A program made the position numbers and the translations under genes. The notes beneath the pieces were generated by a model. The model did not search any database. It was not told where the DNA came from and saw only the letters and a program-made list of their open reading frames with translations. A DNA stretch of 64,000 nt from Pandoraea communis (GTDB lineage Bacteria > Pseudomonadota > Gammaproteobacteria > Burkholderiales > Burkholderiaceae), in assembly GCF_902459745.1 (NCBI RefSeq), contig NZ_CABPSJ010000001.1, forward strand, positions 1,358,276-1,422,275, written 5' to 3'. The stretch's first letter is position 1. Every line of letters starts with the position of its first letter. Below, piece by piece: positions 17,804 through 28,916 of this stretch.

Positions 17804-20554
17804 ATGACTGAACCCTCCCGCGCGCGCCCGAGCCGGCCCGCAGATGCTCCTTCCCCGGTGGCGTTGCCAATGACCACCGGCGGACCCCATGCTGCGGCAC
17901 CTGCCGCCGGCGGGGCGAGTGGCAGCCCGCCCGGGCCGCCCCCCATTCCACCGCTGCCACCCGCCGAGGCCGCCTGGCTCGCACTGCCAGCCCCGTTGCG
18001 CTGGCTCCGGCGTGTTCCGTGGAGCGCCGCACGGCCCTGGCTGATCGTCGCCGGTATCGCGCTGCTCGGGCTCTTCGTCTTCGACGCGCTGCATCACATG
18101 CTGCGCCATGTGCATTACGACGATATCGTTGCCGCGATTCACAACACGCCCCTGACGCGCCTGGTGCTTGCCATGCTGGCAACCCTGGCGAGCTACGCGG
18201 CGCTGACCGGTTATGACATTTCCGGGCTGCGCTTCGCCGGGGCGACGGTCAGGCGTTCGACCGTCGTACTTACCTCGTTCATCGCTTACGCGTTGGGCAA
18301 CTCCGTCGGCCTTGGGGTGCTCACGGGCGGCACCGTACGGATGCGGATGTATGCGGCCGCCGGCATCGATGCGTCGAAGGTCGCGCACGCCGTGGCGTTC
18401 AACACCGGGGCGTTCGGGCTAGGCATGACGGTGTTCGGTTCGCTCGGCATGTTGTGGGGCGCATCGCGCGTCTCGGCGCTGGTGCCGATTCCGGCTTGGA
18501 TGCTGCAGGCATTCGCCGTGCTGCTGCTGGCCGGGGCGGTCGCCTTTCTCATCCTGTGCGCCCGTAGGCGCACGGTGTCTCTGTTCGGCCGTTGGCCTGT
18601 GCCGCTGCCGCCCATTGACCTCGCATTGCGCCAGTTGCTGATCTCCGCCGCCGATCTGGGCATGGCCGCTGCCGCATTGTGGTGCCTGCTGCCTGCGGGC
18701 GTGGTGGATCTGCCGACCTTCGTCGTCTTCTATGCGATTGCCATGGCACTCGGTGTGCTCAGTCATGTGCCGGGCGGCGTAGGGGTGTTCGAGGCCGTGA
18801 TTCTTCTCGCGACGCACGGCCACGCCCCCGTCAGTCAGGTGGCCGGGGCGCTGGTGCTCTATCGCGGCATCTACTACCTGCTGCCGTTGATGCTCGCGGC
18901 GTGCCTGCTCGCCGGTTTCGAACTGCGTCAGGGTCCGGCGGTACCGATCGGGCGAGCGGCCGTGCGGCTCTTTCCCGGCCTGCTGGCGGCGCTCACGCTC
19001 GTTGCCGGGGTGATGCTGCTGATCTCGGGCGTGACGCCGGCCACCCGCGATGCGGAAGACTTCCTGCGCGCTCATGTGCCGCTGTTCCTTGTGGAGCTGT
19101 CGCACTTGCTCGGCAGCGTGGCTGGGCTGGCGATGCTGTTCCTCGCGCGTGGTCTGCTGCACCGGCTCGATGCGGCATGGTGGGGCTCGCTCGGCCTGAC
19201 GATCGTCGCGGCGGTGCTGGCAATTCCGAAGGGCATCGCGCTGTCGGAGTGCTTCGTGCTGGCCGTGCTCGCCACGTTGTTGCTCGTCTCGCGCAAGCAG
19301 TTCGACCGGCGCTCGTCGCTCTTCACGCAGACGTTCGAGCCGGGCTGGATCATTGCGGTGCTGTCGGTGCTGGGCGCGTGTACATGGCTGATGTTCATGG
19401 CGTACCGCCGCGTGGGCTACGCGAATCAGCTCTGGTGGCAGTTCACGTTCGACGGCGATGCGCCGCGCTCCATGCGTGCGTTGATGGTGGTGGCCGTGAT
19501 GGGTCTGGGGCTGTCGCTGTGGCAACTGCTGCGTCAGTCCCCCGGCGCGGTGGTGCCGGCAAGCGAAGAAGAACTGGCGCGCGCGCGGGCCGTCATCCGC
19601 AAGCAAGCGGCTGCCGACGCCTGTCTCGCGCTCATGGGCGACAAGAGCTTTCTGTTCTCGCCATCGGGCAACGCGTTCATCATGTACGCGAAGCATCGCC
19701 GCTCGTGGATATCGCTCTCGGACCCGGTCGGCGATCAGAAGGAGTGGCCCGAACTGATCTGGCGCTTCATCGAACTGGCCGACGCACATGGCGGGCGCGC
19801 GGCGTTCTACAAGACGCGTCCGCAGGCGCTGCCGCTGTATATCGACGCCGGACTGCGCGCTTTCAAGCTCGGTGAGGAGGCGTTTGTCTCGCTGCCGGAG
19901 TTCAGCCTGCAAGGCTCGCGTCGCGCGAATCTGCGCCATGGGGTGACGCGCGGCGAGCGCGACGGGCTGACGCTGGAGATCGTGCCGCCCGAGGCAGTAG
20001 CGCCGTACATCGCGGAGATGCGGCGGGTGTCGAATGCATGGCTCGCGCGACAGCACACGCGTGAGAAGGGCTTCTCGCTCGGCGCGTTCGACGATGCCTA
20101 CGTCGCACGTCAGCCGGTGGCGCTCGTGCGTCGCAACGAGCGGCTTGTGGCGTTCGCCACGCTAATGTGCCCCGACGTACAGCGCATCGAGGCGAGCATC
20201 GACCTGATGCGACAAGTCCCCGATGCGCCGCCGGGCACGATGGACTTCCTGTTCGCGAAACTGATGCTGCATTTCAAAGCGCAGGGCTATCAGCGTTTCG
20301 GTCTGGGCATGGCGCCCATGTCGGGCATGCAGACGCATCAGCTCGCGCCTCGCTGGCATCGCTTCGGCCGCATGATGTTCGCGCACGGCGCGCGCTTCTA
20401 CAACTTCCGGGGGCTGCGCAGCTTCAAGGACAAATTCGATCCGCAATGGGAAGCGCGTTATCTGATGACGCCGGGCGGTATCGCGCCGATGTTCACGCTG
20501 GCCGACGTGGCGGCGCTCGTGGGCGGTGGCTGGAAAGGGATGATTACCAAATGA
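17804..20554 (+). CDS. mprF: Bifunctional lysylphosphatidylglycerol synthase/flippase MprF (LpiA type)
   Basis: This 916-residue protein has the two-part MprF layout. After a Pro/Ala-rich cytoplasmic N-terminus (about 75 residues), the membrane part spans about residues 80-590 with some fourteen helices, including the conserved VLTGGTVRMRMY and SHVPGGVGVFE loops of the flippase. The C-terminal DUF2156 domain (about 600-900) is the tRNA-dependent aminoacyltransferase, with FLFSPSGNAFIMY, the FYKTRPQALPLY segment and FNFRGL-like KDKFDPQWEARYL near the end. It transfers lysine from Lys-tRNA to phosphatidylglycerol and flips the product outward, which lowers surface negative charge. Its stop overlaps the start of acvB. 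A GTG start at 17777 is possible. Confidence 0.92.
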   Translation: MTEPSRARPSRPADAPSPVALPMTTGGPHAAAPAAGGASGSPPGPPPIPPLPPAEAAWLALPAPLRWLRRVPWSAARPWLIVAGIALLGLFVFDALHHMLRHVHYDDIVAAIHNTPLTRLVLAMLATLASYAALTGYDISGLRFAGATVRRSTVVLTSFIAYALGNSVGLGVLTGGTVRMRMYAAAGIDASKVAHAVAFNTGAFGLGMTVFGSLGMLWGASRVSALVPIPAWMLQAFAVLLLAGAVAFLILCARRRTVSLFGRWPVPLPPIDLALRQLLISAADLGMAAAALWCLLPAGVVDLPTFVVFYAIAMALGVLSHVPGGVGVFEAVILLATHGHAPVSQVAGALVLYRGIYYLLPLMLAACLLAGFELRQGPAVPIGRAAVRLFPGLLAALTLVAGVMLLISGVTPATRDAEDFLRAHVPLFLVELSHLLGSVAGLAMLFLARGLLHRLDAAWWGSLGLTIVAAVLAIPKGIALSECFVLAVLATLLLVSRKQFDRRSSLFTQTFEPGWIIAVLSVLGACTWLMFMAYRRVGYANQLWWQFTFDGDAPRSMRALMVVAVMGLGLSLWQLLRQSPGAVVPASEEELARARAVIRKQAAADACLALMGDKSFLFSPSGNAFIMYAKHRRSWISLSDPVGDQKEWPELIWRFIELADAHGGRAAFYKTRPQALPLYIDAGLRAFKLGEEAFVSLPEFSLQGSRRANLRHGVTRGERDGLTLEIVPPEAVAPYIAEMRRVSNAWLARQHTREKGFSLGAFDDAYVARQPVALVRRNERLVAFATLMCPDVQRIEASIDLMRQVPDAPPGTMDFLFAKLMLHFKAQGYQRFGLGMAPMSGMQTHQLAPRWHRFGRMMFAHGARFYNFRGLRSFKDKFDPQWEARYLMTPGGIAPMFTLADVAALVGGGWKGMITK

Positions 20555-22314
20555 CGGGGAACACGATGGTGACGCGCGGCAAGGCGGACGAAAAGCACGC
20601 GAGATCGCGTAATCGCGCGTACGACACTCACGCCCCGCGCTGGGCGCGTCGCATCGGTGTCAGTGTCGCCGCATGCGCGGTGACGATGACGTCCGCCGCC
20701 GCACTGGCCCAGGTGTCGACCCCGATGGCATCCACGGCATCGATGGCGACTGCGGCGGCAGCGGCAACGCGCCCCAATGTGCTCAAACCCGCCCCCAGGC
20801 CGGGGCCGGTCGCACAGCCCCCGGCCGCAGCGTCGAGCGTGCCTGCGCAGGTGTTGCCCCAGGCTGCCGCAGCCTCCGGCGCAGGCAACGCCGCGCCGGA
20901 GATCATGACGCATGGCCGCTTCGAGTCTGTGCCCATCTTCCGTCCGCAAGGCGAGCCGAATGCGACGGTGCTGTTCTTCTCTGACGACGACGGCTGGACG
21001 CCGCGTGCCGAACGCATGGCCCGCGCGCTCGCGGACACCGGGGCGCTCGTAGCTGGCATCGACACCGCCCGGTTGATAGCCAACTACACCAAAGACGACA
21101 TTGCCTGCGTCTACGCGGCGGGCGATCTCGACAACTTTGGCCGATGGGTCGAGGCGGCGGTGAAGCTGCCCGGCTATACCCCGCCGATTCTCGTTGGCGA
21201 TGGCGTAGGCGGTACGTTTGCCTACGCGATGCTCGCGCAGGCGGGAAGCGACACGTTCTCGGGCGCGTTGTCCGTCGACTTCTGTCCGGTGCTGCCGATG
21301 TCCCGGCCGCTGTGCCAGGGCGAAGGCGTGCATTTCGGACGCGGCATCACGCACACGGCAGGCGGCGCGCCGATGCGATTGCTGCCCGCGCCCGTCATGA
21401 GTGCGCCGTGGATGACGATGGGCGGTCCGATGGGCGGCCCCGCCGCGCGTGCGCCGCGCTGCTCGGATCGGGTGGCGCAGGAATTCGCCGCGCGCACGCC
21501 GAACGCGACCTGGCTCGTCGGCGGGCTCGCGGGCAGTCTGGGGGCTGTCGATACCTCCGGCACGCCATCCGCCACGGGCGCCCCGTCGATCCCTGTGCTG
21601 GCCGATTGGGTGACGCAGTACAAGAACGCATTCCGGCGTCTGAACGCGCATCACGTGGCCGGCACGGCCCGTCCGCCTGCGGCGGTGGCCGACTTGCCGG
21701 TCATCGAGGTGCCGGCCACGGGCAAGCCTGCGGCGAACATGGCTGACACCTTCGCCATCCTGCTCTCGGGCGACGGCGGTTGGGCCGGACTCGACCGCGA
21801 CGTCGCCGGCGCGCTCTCCGCGCACGGCATTCCCGTGGTCGGCATCGATTCGCTGCGCTACTTCTGGTCGGCGCGCACGCCGGCGTCCGGCGCGCTCGAC
21901 ATCGATCGCCTCATGCGCTTCTATCAAACGCGCTGGAACAAGAAGCGCGTGATCCTCATCGGCTACTCACAAGGCGCCGACGTGCTGCCGTTCATGGTCA
22001 ATCGTCTGCCCCCCGTGGCCCGCGAGCGTGTCGGGTTGCTTGTGCTGATGGGACTCGGCCAGAAAGCGGATTTCGAATTCCGTATGACCAACTGGGTGAT
22101 GTCGAGCCAGAACGGTCTGCCGATTCGTCCGGAAGTGGAGCGTCTGCCTGACGGGATGGCCATGTGCGTATATGGCGCCGACGAAAACGACAGCAACTGC
22201 CCGGGGCTCGATCCCAAGCGCGTTCAGGTTGTGAAGATGCCGGGCGGTCATCATTTCGACGGCAACTACACCGGGTTGGCCGACGTCATTCTCCAGGGGG
22301 TCGGCAAACGTTGA
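20551..22314 (+). CDS. acvB: AcvB/VirJ-family periplasmic serine hydrolase
   Basis: This 587-residue protein starts at an ATG that overlaps the mprF stop (ATGA), so the pair is translationally coupled. Residues about 34-53 form a signal peptide (VSVAACAVTMTSAAALA), followed by a Pro/Ala-rich linker to about residue 115. Two alpha/beta-hydrolase-like halves follow; the second has the nucleophile elbow GYSQGAD (about residue 470) and a C-terminal PGGHHFDGNY with the catalytic His. This is the AcvB/VirJ family. In Agrobacterium AcvB degrades lysyl-phosphatidylglycerol in the periplasm, so mprF and acvB would form a synthesis/removal pair that sets the lipid level. Confidence 0.88.
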   Translation: MTGNTMVTRGKADEKHARSRNRAYDTHAPRWARRIGVSVAACAVTMTSAAALAQVSTPMASTASMATAAAAATRPNVLKPAPRPGPVAQPPAAASSVPAQVLPQAAAASGAGNAAPEIMTHGRFESVPIFRPQGEPNATVLFFSDDDGWTPRAERMARALADTGALVAGIDTARLIANYTKDDIACVYAAGDLDNFGRWVEAAVKLPGYTPPILVGDGVGGTFAYAMLAQAGSDTFSGALSVDFCPVLPMSRPLCQGEGVHFGRGITHTAGGAPMRLLPAPVMSAPWMTMGGPMGGPAARAPRCSDRVAQEFAARTPNATWLVGGLAGSLGAVDTSGTPSATGAPSIPVLADWVTQYKNAFRRLNAHHVAGTARPPAAVADLPVIEVPATGKPAANMADTFAILLSGDGGWAGLDRDVAGALSAHGIPVVGIDSLRYFWSARTPASGALDIDRLMRFYQTRWNKKRVILIGYSQGADVLPFMVNRLPPVARERVGLLVLMGLGQKADFEFRMTNWVMSSQNGLPIRPEVERLPDGMAMCVYGADENDSNCPGLDPKRVQVVKMPGGHHFDGNYTGLADVILQGVGKR

Positions 22315-22476
22315 CGGCGGGCTGTCGTGCCCGGCCAACGTATCGGGGTGTGCTTTTTCTCGCCTTGCCTTCCGTGCGGGCGCTCCGTACACTGCCGCCA
22401 GTTTTCCCATCGACCCACGCGCCGCTCGTTCCACACATGTCGCACGAGGTGGCACGGCACACAGGAGAAGATCGAC

Positions 22477-23784
22477 ATGGCTGAGGGTTACTTCCCGAAG
22501 TGGCAGCAACAGGACACGGGCACCGGCCGCGTGATCGCCCCGGATGAGCGTCTGCCCTGGCCGCAGACCATCGCGATGGGGGTGCAACACGTGGTCGCCA
22601 TGTTCGGCTCGACCGTGCTCGCGCCGTTGCTCATGGGCTTCGACCCGAATCTCGCGATCTTCATGTCGGGCATCGGCACGTTGCTGTTCTTCGTGCTCGT
22701 GGGCGGGCGTGTGCCCAGCTATCTCGGTTCGAGCTTCGCCTTCATCGGTCTCGTCATCTCGGTGACGGGCTATGCCGGCAGCGGTCCGAACCTGAATATC
22801 CCGGTGGCGCTCGGCGGCATCATTGCGTGCGGCGTGCTCTACGCCGTCATCGGCCTGATCGTGATGGCCGTGGGCACCCGCTGGATCGAAGCGCTCATGC
22901 CGCCGGTGGTGACGGGGGCCGTGGTGGCCGTCATCGGCCTGAACCTCGCGCCGGTCGCCGTGAAGGGCGTCTCGGCCACCAGCTTCGATACGTGGATGGC
23001 GCTCGTGACGGTGCTGTGTGTGGGGCTGGTCGCGGTGTTCGCGCGCGGCATGGTGCAGCGTCTGTTGATTCTCGTGGGCCTGTTGCTCGCCTACGTGCTC
23101 TACGCCGTGCTGACCAACGGCATGGGCCTCGGTAAGCCCATCGACTTCTCCATCGTGGCAAACGCCGCATGGTTCGGCCTGCCGCATTTCGCTGCGCCGG
23201 TGTTCAAGCCGGAAGCTATGGTGCTGCTCGCTCCCATCGCCATCATTCTGGTGGCGGAGAACCTCGGTCATATCAAGGCGGTGAGCGCCATGACCGGGCA
23301 GAATCTCGACCGCTACATGGGCCGCGCGTTCCTCGGCGACGGGTTGGCGACCATTGTGTCGGGCAGCGTCGGCGGCACGGGCGTGACCACGTATGCAGAG
23401 AACATCGGCGTGATGGCCGTCACGAAGATCTATTCGACGGTGGTCTTCGCCGTGGCGGCGGTGATCGCGCTGGTGCTGGGCTTCTCGCCGAAGTTCGGCG
23501 CGGTCATCCAGACGATTCCCGGCCCGGTGCTGGGCGGCGTGTCGATCGTGGTGTTCGGTCTGATTACGGTGGCCGGTGCGCGCATCTGGGTGCAGAACAA
23601 GGTCGACTTCTCGGATAACCGCAACCTGATCGTCGCAGCCGTCACGCTGGTGCTCGGTGCGGGCGACTTCACGCTGAAGTTCGGTAACTTCTCGCTGGGC
23701 GGCATCGGTTGCGCCACGTTCGGCGCGATCATCCTCTACGCGCTGCTGCGCGGACGCAGTGCATCGACGCCGGCGGCGATGTAA
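22477..23784 (+). CDS. uraA: Uracil permease, nucleobase:cation symporter-2 family
   Basis: This 435-residue membrane protein matches UraA in length and motifs. It has the conserved QHVVAMFGSTVL near residue 30, PSYLGSSFAFI near residue 80, and AENLGHIKAV about residue 260, with the Glu that contacts the uracil ring in UraA. GTGVTTYAENIG lies about residue 300. Fourteen helices in two inverted repeats are expected. It imports uracil with a proton. The ATG at 22477 follows a CAGGAGAAG ribosome-binding site. It is transcribed alone and ends at a strong terminator. Confidence 0.9.
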   Translation: MAEGYFPKWQQQDTGTGRVIAPDERLPWPQTIAMGVQHVVAMFGSTVLAPLLMGFDPNLAIFMSGIGTLLFFVLVGGRVPSYLGSSFAFIGLVISVTGYAGSGPNLNIPVALGGIIACGVLYAVIGLIVMAVGTRWIEALMPPVVTGAVVAVIGLNLAPVAVKGVSATSFDTWMALVTVLCVGLVAVFARGMVQRLLILVGLLLAYVLYAVLTNGMGLGKPIDFSIVANAAWFGLPHFAAPVFKPEAMVLLAPIAIILVAENLGHIKAVSAMTGQNLDRYMGRAFLGDGLATIVSGSVGGTGVTTYAENIGVMAVTKIYSTVVFAVAAVIALVLGFSPKFGAVIQTIPGPVLGGVSIVVFGLITVAGARIWVQNKVDFSDNRNLIVAAVTLVLGAGDFTLKFGNFSLGGIGCATFGAIILYALLRGRSASTPAAM

Positions 23785-23824
23785 TACGTTTCGTTTTCGC
23801 GCCACAGGGGTGGCGCAGTGGCAC

Positions 23825-23855
23825 AACGGCACGACGTTTATGTCGTGCCGTTTTC
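23825..23855. terminator. Rho-independent terminator between uraA and LysR gene
   Basis: AACGGCACGAC (23825-23835) and GTCGTGCCGTT (23842-23852) form an 11-bp stem with a 6-base loop, followed by TTCTTTT. It ends uraA transcription and overlaps the stop codon of the convergent LysR gene, so it may serve both directions. Confidence 0.85.
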
Positions 23856-24749
23856 TTTTGTGGCGACGGGCGCCGCCAGCCGATCGAGCAGCTGCCGGGC
23901 GTAGACGGGCAGGGCGTCGCGCGCTCGCACGCACAGCACCAGCATGCGCAGCGCCCATGGGTCCGAGAGCGGCACGATGCCGATGCCCAGCACAGCCGCC
24001 GAGCGCCGGGCGGCGCTCAGTGGCACGATACCCAGCGCCGCTCCGGCGGCCACGGCCCGGCACAGGCTGTCGAAGTCGCGCAGGCGCAGGCGGTAGTGCA
24101 GGGGCCGTCCCGCACGTTTCGCGTGGCCGTCCAGATGCTCGGCCAGTGCACTCTGTTCAGGCAGGCCCACGAACTCGCCGTCCAGTACGTCGATGAATGC
24201 CACGTCTTGCTGTGCGGCCAGCCCATGACCCGGCGGCGTGACGACGACCAGCCGGTCTTGCCGGAACGGCACCGTCTCCAGTCCCGTCAATTCGATCCAG
24301 TCGGAGACGACGCCGATGTCGGCCGCCCCTTCGAGCACCGCTTGCACGACGGCCGGACTCGTCTGCTCGCGCAGTGATATCTCGACGCTCGGATGCTCGG
24401 CGAGGAACGCGCCCAGCAGATCTGGCAGGAACTCGGACATCGCAACGGTGTTGGCGGCGATGCGTACGTTGCCTTTGAGCCCGGCCGCGTATTCGCCCAA
24501 TTCGCCGCGCATTTGCTCGATCTGGGCGAGCACGCGTCGCGCGTGAGCGAGCAGTGCGCGTCCCGCAGGTGTGGGAATGACCCCCTGGCGGTGACGCATG
24601 AACAGCGCAACGCCCAGCGCCTCTTCGAGACCGCGTATGCGCGCGCTGGCGGAGGCCAGCGTCAGATGGGCGCGTTCGGCGCCGCCGGTGATGCTGCCGG
24701 CGTCGGCAACCAGCAGGCAAAGACGCAGATCGGTCAGGTCGAATCGCAC
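23838..24749 (-). CDS. LysR-family transcriptional regulator
   Basis: This regulator of about 303 residues has the LysR helix-turn-helix at about residues 3-60 (LCLLVADAGSITGGAERAHLTLASASARIR) and an effector-binding domain from about residue 90 to the end. The second residue block and overall layout are those of the LysR subgroup that often carries VTPPGHGLA. I chose the GTG at 24749 because the HTH then begins at the normal distance; an ATG at 24887 would add 46 residues of low-complexity sequence. Its neighbours are uraA (convergent) and rhlE (divergent), which give no clear target. Confidence 0.82.
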   Translation of the reverse strand: MRFDLTDLRLCLLVADAGSITGGAERAHLTLASASARIRGLEEALGVALFMRHRQGVIPTPAGRALLAHARRVLAQIEQMRGELGEYAAGLKGNVRIAANTVAMSEFLPDLLGAFLAEHPSVEISLREQTSPAVVQAVLEGAADIGVVSDWIELTGLETVPFRQDRLVVVTPPGHGLAAQQDVAFIDVLDGEFVGLPEQSALAEHLDGHAKRAGRPLHYRLRLRDFDSLCRAVAAGAALGIVPLSAARRSAAVLGIGIVPLSDPWALRMLVLCVRARDALPVYARQLLDRLAAPVATKENGTT

Positions 24750-25110
24750 GGGGCAGGCGGCAGGGCGTTGGGGCAATGGCGTCAGTGTAGCGGCTCGGCC
24801 GGGGTGTTCGCACGCGTGGTGGAATATCCGAATATTGGGCCTTGCGGACGTCCAAAAACCGATGTCGACTGACTTGGGAAAGGGCACATGGTAAACTACC
24901 CGCTTTCAAGACACGGCCGTACCCGCGACGGCCTCGCCCGCCAAGCCGCTTGATTTCATCGCCGGCGGGTCGTCTTGCCGGCGTCATCCGGCGCATCGCC
25001 CCCTATGAGCGCGATGCCCGTCGCACGCCCTACGCGGGCATTCCACCAAAAATAAACAACATCGATACGCGCGGGGACACACATCGTGGAGTCCGCGCAT
25101 TGGTCTTTAT
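24750..25110. other. Divergent leader region of LysR gene and rhlE
   Basis: This 361-base gap holds no recognisable gene. A GC-rich repeat-like stretch (CCGCC/GGCGG elements at about 24945-24995) can fold into hairpins and would lie in the rhlE leader if the promoter is near 24880-24900, where GGTAAACT could serve as a -10 element. A long structured leader is common for cold-induced DEAD-box helicase genes. No riboswitch was recognised. Confidence 0.4.
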
Positions 25111-26757
<1,647 letters not shown>

Positions 26758-26784
26758 GCGTTCGCAAGAGGTATTAACGGTGCG

Positions 26785-26821
26785 CGCGCAACTCAACATT
26801 CCGATGAACTTGAGTTGCGCG
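26785..26821. other. Perfect 12-bp hairpin after rhlE, no T tract
   Basis: CGCGCAACTCAA (26785-26796) and TTGAGTTGCGCG (26810-26821) pair perfectly around a 13-base loop, 28 bases after the rhlE stop. It is not followed by a T run. It may protect the rhlE transcript end, or act as a terminator with another factor. Confidence 0.55.
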
Positions 26822-26913
26822 TCTGGCATTCGTCTCGCCGTCATGCGAGGTCGCGGCGCGGCCCGCGATTCGCACCGGTCAGCGTCATCCGGACGGTTCC
26901 GGAAGGCCGGGTT

Positions 26914-26946
26914 GCGCAAAATAAGTAAAATATTAACCTTTTGCGC
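26914..26946. promoter_or_regulatory. Inverted repeat in AT-rich segment upstream of BASS transporter
   Basis: GCGCAAAA (26914-26921) and TTTTGCGC (26939-26946) flank a 17-base AT-rich core. The element sits about 98 bases before the transporter start in the only AT-rich stretch of this gap. It could be an operator or part of the promoter. Confidence 0.35.
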
Positions 26947-27044
26947 CCGGCGGCTCGGGTGTGGCAGAGGCGATGATGCCGGGCGTGACCCGGCCGCACC
27001 GGCTCGTCAGCGCACGCGCCGCGTACCTGTTCTTCGAGGATTTC

Positions 27045-27998
27045 ATGATTGCCCGTGTCACCCGGCTGTTCCCGTTGTGGGCCCTGCTGCTGTCCGTTCT
27101 CGCCTTTTATTCGCCCGGCAGCTTCTCCGGCATTACGCCGCACGTCACGGCGCTCCTGACCGTCGTGATGTTCGCGATGGGCGTGACGCTCACCTTCGAC
27201 GATTTCAAGCGCGTATTCACGCGTCCTGCGCCGATTGTCGCTGGTGTGGTGCTGCACTATCTTGTCATGCCGCTGGCGGCCTGGATCATTGCGCGCGTGT
27301 TGCACATGCCGCCGGATCTGACGGCCGGTATGGTGCTCGTGGGCAGTGTGGCGAGCGGCACGGCGTCGAATGTCATGATCTATCTGGCGCGCGGCGACGT
27401 AGCGCTGTCGGTCACGATCAGCGCCATGTCCACGCTCGTCGGTGTGTTCGCCACGCCGTTGCTCACGCGCCTGTATGTCGATGCCTCGATTGCGGTCGAC
27501 GTCGAGGGCATGTTGCTGTCGATTCTTCAGATCGTGGCGCTGCCGATCGGCGCGGGGCTGCTCATCAACCGCTATCTCGGTCGTGCGGTACGCGCTGTCG
27601 AAGGCTACCTGCCGCTCGTCTCGATGGTCGCTATCGTGCTCATCATCGGCGCGGTGGTCGGTGCCAATCAGGGCAACATCGCCACGGTCGGGCCGTTGGT
27701 GATGGTCGGCGTGATATTGCACAACGGACTGGGTCTGCTCGGCGGTTACTGGGGCGGACGTTTGCTGGGGTTCGACGAATCGATCTGCCGCACGCTGGCC
27801 ATCGAAGTCGGCATGCAGAACTCGGGGCTGGCCGCCACGCTCGGCAAGATCTACTTCACGCCGCTGGCCGCACTGCCGGGCGCACTGTTCTCCGTGTGGC
27901 ACAACCTTTCGGGGTCGCTGCTCGCGGGCTACTGGCGAGGCCGTCCGACTGGCACCGCGAACGATTCGCCGGCACCGGCCGCGCGCGCGCAACACTGA
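27045..27998 (+). CDS. Bile acid:sodium symporter (BASS) family transporter
   Basis: This 317-residue membrane protein has about nine to ten helices and BASS family motifs: [12 protein letters not shown] near residue 45, the [12 protein letters not shown] stretch near residue 105 that forms part of the sodium site, and [12 protein letters not shown] near residue 250. Family members import organic anions such as pantothenate, 2-keto acids or sulfonated compounds with sodium. The start at 27045 has a GAGGA ribosome-binding site; an upstream GTG at 26961 is rejected. The gene appears to be alone in its unit. The substrate is unknown. Confidence 0.87.
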   Translation: MIARVTRLFPLWALLLSVLAFYSPGSFSGITPHVTALLTVVMFAMGVTLTFDDFKRVFTRPAPIVAGVVLHYLVMPLAAWIIARVLHMPPDLTAGMVLVGSVASGTASNVMIYLARGDVALSVTISAMSTLVGVFATPLLTRLYVDASIAVDVEGMLLSILQIVALPIGAGLLINRYLGRAVRAVEGYLPLVSMVAIVLIIGAVVGANQGNIATVGPLVMVGVILHNGLGLLGGYWGGRLLGFDESICRTLAIEVGMQNSGLAATLGKIYFTPLAALPGALFSVWHNLSGSLLAGYWRGRPTGTANDSPAPAARAQH

Positions 27999-28276
27999 GC
28001 TTCTCATGCGCCGCACGCGGGTGTGTGCGGCGCGCAACGGGTGCACGCACCGTCATCGCGTGTATTTGCCTTTCTGTCTCTCATCGCCTACAACTTCGAT
28101 ATACCGTTCGCGGCGGTGAGAGAATCCGCATCACGGCGCCCGTCCGTGTTCCCTTTCCCCGCTCGCCCACTGGGCGTATTCCGACGTGGTCAGCTCAGGC
28201 AGCGATGTGTCGTGCGAGATGCGCGATGTCCTGCTGCAACCCGGCGTACGAGCGAGCGGTCCGGAGTCACTGAACA

Positions 28277-28837
28277 ATGTTGAGAAAGAACCCGCGCGGG
28301 GATTACCCCGTGGTGCACGAGACCTCGTTCGTCGATCCCACGGCCATTCTGTGCGGCCAGATCATCGTCGGGGAGAACGTCTTCATCGGACCTTACGCGG
28401 TGTTGCGTGCCGATGAGGTCGATGAGAACGGCGGGATGGAGCCGATCGTGATCGGCGCCAACTCCAATATCCAGGACGGGGTTGTGATCCATTCGAAGGA
28501 CGGCGCACGCGTTTCCATCGGCGAAAACACATCGATTGCCCATCGCTCCATCGTGCACGGGCCTTGTGTTATCGGCAGCAACGTCTTCATCGGGTTCAAT
28601 TCGGTGCTGTTCAACTGCGTCGTGCACGATGGCGTGGTGGTGCGGCACAACAGCGTGGTCGATGGACGCGATATTCCCGAGAATTTCTACATTCCCTCGA
28701 CCACACACATCAGCCGCGAGACCGATCTCGCGACCATTCCGAAAGTCACCGTCGACGCGCGTGAGTTTTCCGAGTCGGTGAGCCGCACGAACGTGCAGCT
28801 CGCACGTGCCTACCGTCGTATTCAGAACGAGTTCTGA
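28277..28837 (+). CDS. Gamma-carbonic anhydrase-like / left-handed beta-helix protein
   Basis: This 186-residue protein is built of hexapeptide repeats (residues about 20-140), with turns such as IVGENVFIGPYAVLRAD, IGANSNIQDGVVIH and IGSNVFIGFNSVLF. The two segments with His at VVIH and NTSIAHRSIVHG fit the zinc-ligand pattern of gamma-class carbonic anhydrases, and the R-D pair in LRAD also agrees. The C-terminal helix is short. It may hydrate CO2 or act as a CcmM-like or acetyltransferase-like homologue. A parvulin gene follows 79 bases downstream on the same strand, so the two may be co-transcribed. Confidence 0.78.
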   Translation: MLRKNPRGDYPVVHETSFVDPTAILCGQIIVGENVFIGPYAVLRADEVDENGGMEPIVIGANSNIQDGVVIHSKDGARVSIGENTSIAHRSIVHGPCVIGSNVFIGFNSVLFNCVVHDGVVVRHNSVVDGRDIPENFYIPSTTHISRETDLATIPKVTVDAREFSESVSRTNVQLARAYRRIQNEF

Positions 28838-28916
28838 CGGCAGGCGATTGGCACGCGGAAAGGGACCGATGCGTGCGTATGAGCGGGGGCAATGAAGGTT
28901 TTCGTGGGAGTCCGTC

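Noticed and set aside
21967-24063. Open frame of 698 codons on the minus strand over acvB and uraA
   Set aside because: It runs antisense to two well-supported genes and the LysR gene end, and its sequence is low-complexity His/Arg-rich.
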